64,000 bases of DNA from Ricinus communis. Taxonomy: Eukaryota > Streptophyta > Magnoliopsida > Malpighiales > Euphorbiaceae. The stretch lies in NCBI RefSeq assembly GCF_019578655.1, contig NC_063257.1, forward strand, positions 15,004,001-15,068,000, in the 5' to 3' direction. The position numbers were made by a program, and so were the translations under genes. Shown piece after piece: positions 58,778 to 64,000 of the stretch (position 1 is the stretch's first letter; every line of letters starts with the position of its first letter). The notes under the pieces are model-generated. The model had not been told where the DNA came from, searched no databases, and worked only from the letters and a program-made list of their open reading frames with translations.

Positions 58778-59651
58778 CTTGAGGATTGGTTTAAAGATTC
58801 AAAGAAAAGAAGAAGGAGATCTTGAGCTGCAAATATTAGATTCAGAGTTATTCAAGAGGGGATAGCATTTCACCATTTGAGAAAAAGATGTTCATGTTCT
58901 TTTCAATGCTTGTTTACTTTGTATTTATTTTTGTAGTAGTTTAATCATGAACATGTGTAACTAATTTTATTAAACCCATTTGAGGGTGGTCTTTAGCTAT
59001 GCTAGGCTTAATTTGTGCTTAAATGATTGGATTGTTAATTTAAGATTGTAGTTTTCATTCAACACAATCTATTGCTTCTTCTTCATTGTTGACTCAATTT
59101 GAGAACTCCTTTGTAATTGAGAAACTCAATTGAGTTTGGACAACTGCTTGTGTGATTAAGTGATTTTTATCTTAGAGATAAGTGTAATAACTTACTAGAA
59201 TAAGAACTAGACATTCTTATTAGTGATAATTTAAAGATTAATGCTTTTCTAAATCAATTGTTAGGAAGAGATTCCAACTTTAGATCTTTAGGATTAGAAA
59301 TTAGTTAACTCGAGAGAGAGACCAATTCATTTAAGAAATTATCCACAGATTGCAATTCTTAATCAATCAATTCATAATTTATTATTTTTAGACCGACTAG
59401 CTAAAAGGATCCCCAATTGGGTTAACTCATCTCATTGTCTTTTCCAAACTTCATTCTCTTTGTTAAAATTTAGTTTTTATTTGCATTCTCATTCATTTTT
59501 AGTTAATGATCTTCACCACCTTTTGATCGGTTAGATAGTAGTAGCTACTTTGTTCCCGTAGGATACGATATTGATATTTGCCATAACTAGATTACATTCA
59601 ATAGGTGCACTTGCTTGTAGATTGCTAGTCGTGTTTAGCTAATAAGCATTA

Positions 59652-60284
59652 GCTACTAAACTATTAATGAATTTTGTTCATGTCTAATCCAATAATGGTC
59701 TCATCCAAGATAATTGGAATTAGATCAGCTCTGCACTCTACTTGATCAATGGTGCTAGCAATTCTGATATCTCCCTCTCCTTAAGGAGAAATCAGCAAGA
59801 ATTGGGCATAAAGGTAGAAGCTCAATACCCTAACCCAAACGGGAGAAACCCTCTCCTTCTTCTCATAACAAGAGATTAATGTAGTAATAATGAAGTATTC
59901 GCCAACAGAATGGGAAAGTATCTCAACTAGGGGCATGTTGAATAACTCTACCAATTTGCTAGAGAAAGGATCATCTAGCTTTGGCAAAACAATCGAACTA
60001 GTAGAACCCTTAGGCCCTCCAAAAATGATATCAAACTCTTCAATCATGGGACATAGCTCTTGCCTATTAAAGCATAAAACATGATCCCTTGGGCACGAAA
60101 ATTTGACAGTAGAATGAAGAAAACCATAATTGAGTTTGGGATGCTGCATAGCTTTAAAGGAAGAAAGATGAAATTTTCCAAGCTTAATCCATTCATCGCC
60201 AATTAGGGTTTTAAAAGAGTTTGGAGAGCTTTGGAACTTCTTTGAGTCATGTTTTTTTTTTTTTGATCTAGAGGTATGAAACAT
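59652..60284 (-). pseudogene. DUF7745-like plant protein, N-terminal part
   Basis: From ATG 60284 an open frame of 167 codons runs to a TAA at 59781, and the same frame then continues with recognisable sequence (GEGDIRIASTIDQVECRADL, then PIILDETIIGLDMNKIH) to the solo LTR at 59651. It has a basic Lys/Ser start (SRSKKKKHDSKKF), then NYGFLHSTVKFSCPRDHVLC and MIEEFDIIFGGPKGS, and a hydrophobic LSFYLYAQFLLISP. The pattern resembles DUF7745 proteins, a plant-only family usually found near retrotransposons. Function unknown. One premature stop and the LTR insertion inactivate it; a possible remainder is at 50080-50605. Confidence 0.5.
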
Positions 60285-60409
60285 GTATGGGGAAGTTTAA
60301 GAGGGGTGTGCATGTATTTAAAGGCTAAAATTTAGAGTTTGGACAGACTCTGCAACTATAAAGCCAATTGGCTTAGCATACAGTCGATCGGCTATATACA
60401 AAGCCACTA

Positions 60410-60470
60410 AAAACTCTGCTTGATGACATCACACGCCAATCAGTTATGTGATGTCATCAAGCAGAGTTTT
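60410..60470. repeat. Perfect 23-bp inverted repeat
   Basis: Left arm 60410-60432 starts AAAACTCTGCTTGATGACAT; the right arm 60448-60470 is its exact reverse complement; the centre is 15 bases. It lies about 125 bp upstream (in minus-strand sense) of the DUF7745-like start codon. The arms contain TGATGACATCAC, close to a TGACG-type bZIP site. It could be a hairpin, the end pair of a tiny element, or a regulatory site. Confidence 0.9.
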
Positions 60471-60649
60471 AAGCATTTTTGAGGTTTTTCGAACATTTTT
60501 GGGTTTCAGTTGTTCACAGAAGTTGTATCCATGGTACTCAATAGTGAAATAGCATTATTTCAAAAGGTTAAAATGTGAAGTTTTATATTAAAAATAATGT
60601 AACATCATACAGAGCAGAAGAGATATGAAAAGGAGAGCAATTAATCTAA

Positions 60650-60853
60650 TCAGAAGTCATCAGGACTCGCTCCCGAGTCCTCTATCCCCTCCTCTGAATC
60701 AACATCTATGCCTTGTGTCTGAAGAGTGGACAGCTGAAAAGTCAAGGTCTCGATCTCGCACTGGTGAGCCATAACATAGCGCTGATGGTCATCCACTTGC
60801 CCTTGCAGGCTCTTGTGATCCCTTTGTAATAGAAGGAAATCCCAAGGAGTTAG
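60650..60853 (-). pseudogene. Short coiled-coil C-terminal reading frame
   Basis: The minus strand reads TPWDFLLLQRDHKSLQGQVD, then ETLTFQLSTLQTQGIDV and an acidic end (DSEEGIEDSGASPDDF) with a TGA at 60650-60652. Heptad-like Leu/Gln spacing and an acidic tail are typical of C-termini of DUF7745/plant mobile-domain type proteins. It lies upstream of the DUF7745-like start on the same strand, so it would belong to another copy. No start codon and no upstream domain seen. Confidence 0.35.
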
Positions 60854-60859
60854 TTATTG

Positions 60860-63200
60860 CATTTCATTGCATACATGCATACACTTTACATTTTTATTTA
60901 TTTTTAATTATTTTTTGCTTACCTATGAGTGTGGCTATTTTCAAGAGCCTACCTAGGAGCAGAAGCGGTTATGTCATTGTGTCAAAGATTATCTCATCTG
61001 TACTAGGCTCGAGTAGAAAATGAGTCATCTGAGAAGAGGTCTCAAAGGATCACGACAGCAGCGATAGCACATATTATCAGAGAAGACTAGGAGTGGCCAC
61101 CCGAGTAAAATAATCAGGACAAATAGAGAGAGACAAAGGACGACAGCTTGGATTTCTTGCGGAGAGCCTAACTTTTCCCCTCCTCGAACTAGAGATTTGG
61201 ATTCAGAAAGTTAGGTATGTTCTAGGAAGGGGTTAGGCACCCAACACGCCCGGACACACATTCCGGCCTCTGCTAGACTCTAAGGCTTTTAGTTTTCCTA
61301 ATTGTACTAACCTAGCTTGGTTACTGCCCATTTTATTACGACAAAATTTTATTATCTTATTTAATCATACATAAGGTGAGAAAGACAAGTTACTAGCCTA
61401 TCATGCATCCACCTAAGGGAAAGACACATCGGTACCACTAATCCTATATGAGGTACAATGATACCTTAGATTTTATTTAACAAGCCAAGATGACCAAATA
61501 AAACCGGATTTATTAAGCATATGGGTGTCGGGTTCATTGTATCTTTAAGCAATTAGGTGAATGAAATATGAAATGCGGGAGACTCACATTGGTGAGTTAA
61601 TTTATTTTAGTATGCATTTGAGGTGATCAATCAGCCTAAGTCCAGCTTACCTTTAGCCTGTGAGATGAGATCTAAATATACCAAAGCAATAAATAAAATA
61701 AATATAAAGAAGGGGAAGGAAGGAATTAATAGGGTGCAAAACGGATAATCAAAATATAAAGGGGGAATAGCGAATATCCTAATTAACACTAGTCACATAC
61801 ATAAGCATATAAACACATAGGCATAATATTGGTCCTAGATCAGAACTAAACCTAGGGAGCCCTCATTAGGGAGGGTTGAACTAACTCCTAAGGAGCCGAA
61901 CTTATACTATGAAGATGAGAAGTTAATTGAAACGCTCATAATATTAATTAAAGCAATAAACATGTGCTTAAGCGCACTTAACATACAAAATTGCATTTCA
62001 AGCCAAAAACATGTCAAGATAGCTACTTTAACACTTAAGTGGATAAACTTTGAATACATAAATCAAATCCTAAACATTTATTAACTAAACATAATGTAAA
62101 CAGACTCATTTGGTCCTAAACATGTTCCTAATCATGCGAATAAAACACTAAAACTACTATTGAACCAAACAAGCCATTAAAACACACATTGACCTAAAAA
62201 TGAAGCTAAAGCATGCTTCGTATCTTCAAATCCACTATAGATCATTTTAAAAAAAAAGTTAAACACATTAATAAAACATTATCTCATCATATAAATCACA
62301 TTCAGAGCCATAAACACCCAAAATACAATAAAAATTGAAGTTTAAGGGCTTTTATGAGCTTACCTTGTGTGGGGTAAGCTTGCGGAAGCACACAAGCTTC
62401 CATTTTTAGTTTCTTTTTTTCAATGGAAAATCCCCCAAAACTTAATGAAGGTAATGTATATGATGAAGATGGTTATCAATACGCACAAAAGCAAGGTAAA
62501 TTCTGTAGATTAGGCTCTTGGGGTAAATCTTTGATGATTTACAAAGGGTAAGTGATTTTGAGGAGAGGAAAGGACTTCTAAGCTCCTAAGAACACCAAAG
62601 GACACTTAATACTTCTAGAGTTAATAGAAGGACCTGCAAAACCGAAACTATTAGGGATTTAAAAGGGGTTTTTGGAAGTTTTCTTTTGGATAAAGGATAA
62701 AGGATGGGGAAGGTATGAAATGGGTTGTATTTAGTGTTTGAGTGGAAACAATGGATGCTTGGAGTTCTCTAGTGCCTTAGGAATTGCTAAAAAAGCTTAA
62801 AGGAGAGGCTTGAAGGTGGTAGAGAGTATTTTGGATGATGTAGTATATGTGGGTGATGGAAAATATCTTCTTGATGTTGTACTGGAAGTTGGAGTTGGGT
62901 CTTTTAGGGTTTTGTGAAGGAAGAAGATAGGTGGAAGATGTTGAAGGTGTAGAGATTAAGGTTTTCAATTTTTTTTGCTTTTTGTAGGACAGAATGTGGC
63001 TAGGGTTTTAGGAAAGGTTAAGAATGTATTTATATATGAAAGTGAGTGCCTTTAGGGTTCTAGGGGAGGCTTTTAATTGGTTAAAGGAATGAAGGGTTAA
63101 TGATGCATTTTTTAGAATTATAGAGTGTAATTGGATGATGGTGCATGTCCCCATATGGATACCACCATCAAAATGCACAAACTTTGAGGAAGATTTTATT
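60860..63200. other. Unassigned sequence with a possible LTR relic
   Basis: Around 61200-61290 the sequence GGTTAGGCACCCAACACGCC with the CCGGCCTCTGCTAGACTC block resembles part of LTRs of TAT/Ogre-like gypsy elements, judged from memory only. The rest holds no recognisable reading frame or terminal repeat. From 62380 to 63060 it is purine-rich and slightly repetitive. Confidence 0.3.
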
Positions 63201-63205
63201 CTGGA

Positions 63206-63311
63206 GGCTAAGCCCACGTGGGCTTATCGCCTAGGCTACATGGGCTTAGCTTAAGCCCGCGTGGACTTGGCTTTATCCCACGTGGACTTGGCCTTACCCC
63301 ACGTGGGTTAA
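63206..63311. repeat. 21-bp tandem array of G-box-like units
   Basis: CACGTG or variants lie at 63215, 63237 (TACATG), 63258 (CGCGTG), 63279 and 63300: spacing 22, 21, 21, 21. Units read like CTTGGCCTTACCCCACGTGG. The first is an 18-bp perfect palindrome, TAAGCCCACGTGGGCTTA (63209-63226). Three of the five keep a perfect CACGTG core. Confidence 0.85.
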
Positions 63312-64000
63312 AGGTTAGTATAATAGGGTTTTGAGATGGGTGAGGTTTTCAAGTTCTAATTTTGTGTTTTCGAAGGTCTCTAAGGATTATTTATATCTCG
63401 ATAGTCCATTCCAAAGGTTTCTAGTGTCCTTAGGTGCCTTTAGGAGCTTTCTTCTTTTTGCTACTTAAAGTTCACTCTACTAAACTTGTTCTAGTCTCGT
63501 CATTGGGCTTACATGATGGAGGAGCAAAAGTTAGATAATAACATTACCCTCAAGTCTTTGTTGATGACAAAGAATTATCTCCTCACAGCTGCAGCGAGCC
63601 GGGTGTACTGCTCGAATTGATGTATATGAATTTGTATAATTACATGTATGTAAATTACTAACGTTTTAGGGAAAGCAAAAGTGAGTAAAGTGCTAAAAGG
63701 GTAACTCACATGCGTACAAATAACCTCTTGCTCTTACGGATGATGATTTCCATCTGCTAGTAATGGTATGTGAGCAAAGTAGACCTCCAATTGAAGGAGG
63801 AAACTCGGTCTAAGTCCCTAAGTGGAGCTAGGAAGTGGAGGTTCAATGAATTCTCTGAATCGTTGAACAGAGTGGTCACGAAAAGATAAACCAAGAAGGC
63901 TCGGGCCATCTGATCCATCTTTTAAATGGTCCAAGGTGTGAATACCTTATAGTAGAGAGGGATACACTAGTAGGCCAAGCATCGCGTGTTCTTACGCATC
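63312..64000. other. Unassigned sequence at the right edge
   Basis: No gene or repeat recognised. A short plus-strand frame (about 63512-63610, TLKSLLMTKNYLLTAAASRV) has no clear match that I know. The end of the window cuts this region. Confidence 0.3.

Larger units (their letters stand above)
50611..59651 (+). mobile_element. Athila-like solo LTR, split by a nested Athila
   Basis: The two arms 50611-51218 and 58778-59651 join to about 1482 bp, the same length class as the other Athila LTRs here, but in the opposite orientation and of a more diverged family. Left arm: TGATATCC start, GATCACCCTGTTTTAG block, GC-rich hairpins (50800-51060). Right arm: TTGTTAGGAAGAGATTCCAA (about 59259) and GGATACGATATTGATATTTG, then an end at AATAAGCATTA. 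The final TTA is expected to be TCA, a C-to-T change. The flanks GCCAC (50606-50610) and GCTAC (59652-59656) agree at 4 of 5 bases. No primer site or polypurine tract adjoins, so it is a solo LTR. Confidence 0.75.

Overview
The window is a repeat-rich, AT-rich stretch of plant nuclear DNA, almost certainly from a eudicot. Evidence: plant-type Ty3/gypsy (TAT, Athila, Tekay-like) and Ty1/copia elements, an Ac-like hAT transposase, a plant Helitron helicase/RPA remnant, and one intron-containing nuclear gene with canonical GT-AG introns and a probable organelle-targeting leader. The Tekay-like LTR resembles, from memory, repeats of spurge-family (Euphorbiaceae) genomes; that narrower placement is an inference.

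Layout. 1-2760: decayed TAT-type gypsy (gag tail, protease, start of RT) on the minus strand. 2765-5305: truncated Tekay-like LTR (+), whose right end cuts the RT of an Athila element. 5306-10698: Athila (-) with RT, protease, gag, tRNA-Asp primer site and 5' LTR. 10699-about 16700: second TAT element (+) with integrase, a 67-bp tandem array, an antisense reading region and a 3' LTR-like end. 16.7-26.2 kb: AT-rich DNA with an (AAT)n palindrome, a roughly 405-bp tandem duplication, a Helitron helicase relic followed by an RPA1-like pseudogene, GCGAC-type repeats and a 500-bp MITE. 26240-27670: solo Athila LTR. 27.7-30.0 kb: copia fragment lacking RT. 31.66-42.72 kb: one hAT transposase pseudogene split by two copia elements, a complete one on + (32458-37215, TSD TGAAT) and one on - (37461-42225).

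43513-47835 is the only gene that looks functional: a seven-exon tRNA pseudouridine synthase (TruA/Pus1 family, 500 aa). After it come probable 3' UTR and AT-rich DNA. From 50.0 to 60.3 kb a minus-strand DUF7745-like pseudogene is interrupted by a plus-strand Athila-like solo LTR (50611-59651), itself interrupted by a complete non-autonomous Athila element on the minus strand (51219-58772, TSD CTGTT) that encodes only gag and protease. The last 4 kb hold a short coiled-coil reading frame, a perfect 23-bp inverted repeat, a possible LTR relic and a 21-bp G-box repeat array, with no gene I recognise.

Apart from the pseudouridine synthase gene, every coding trace is broken. The best candidates for something new are the small gag-protease Athila family, the hairpin motif AGCACGGCC...GGCCGTGCT shared by its LTR relatives in both orientations, the 67-bp array behind the TAT integrase, and the 21-bp CACGTG array. 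I see no evidence of a new multi-gene system.
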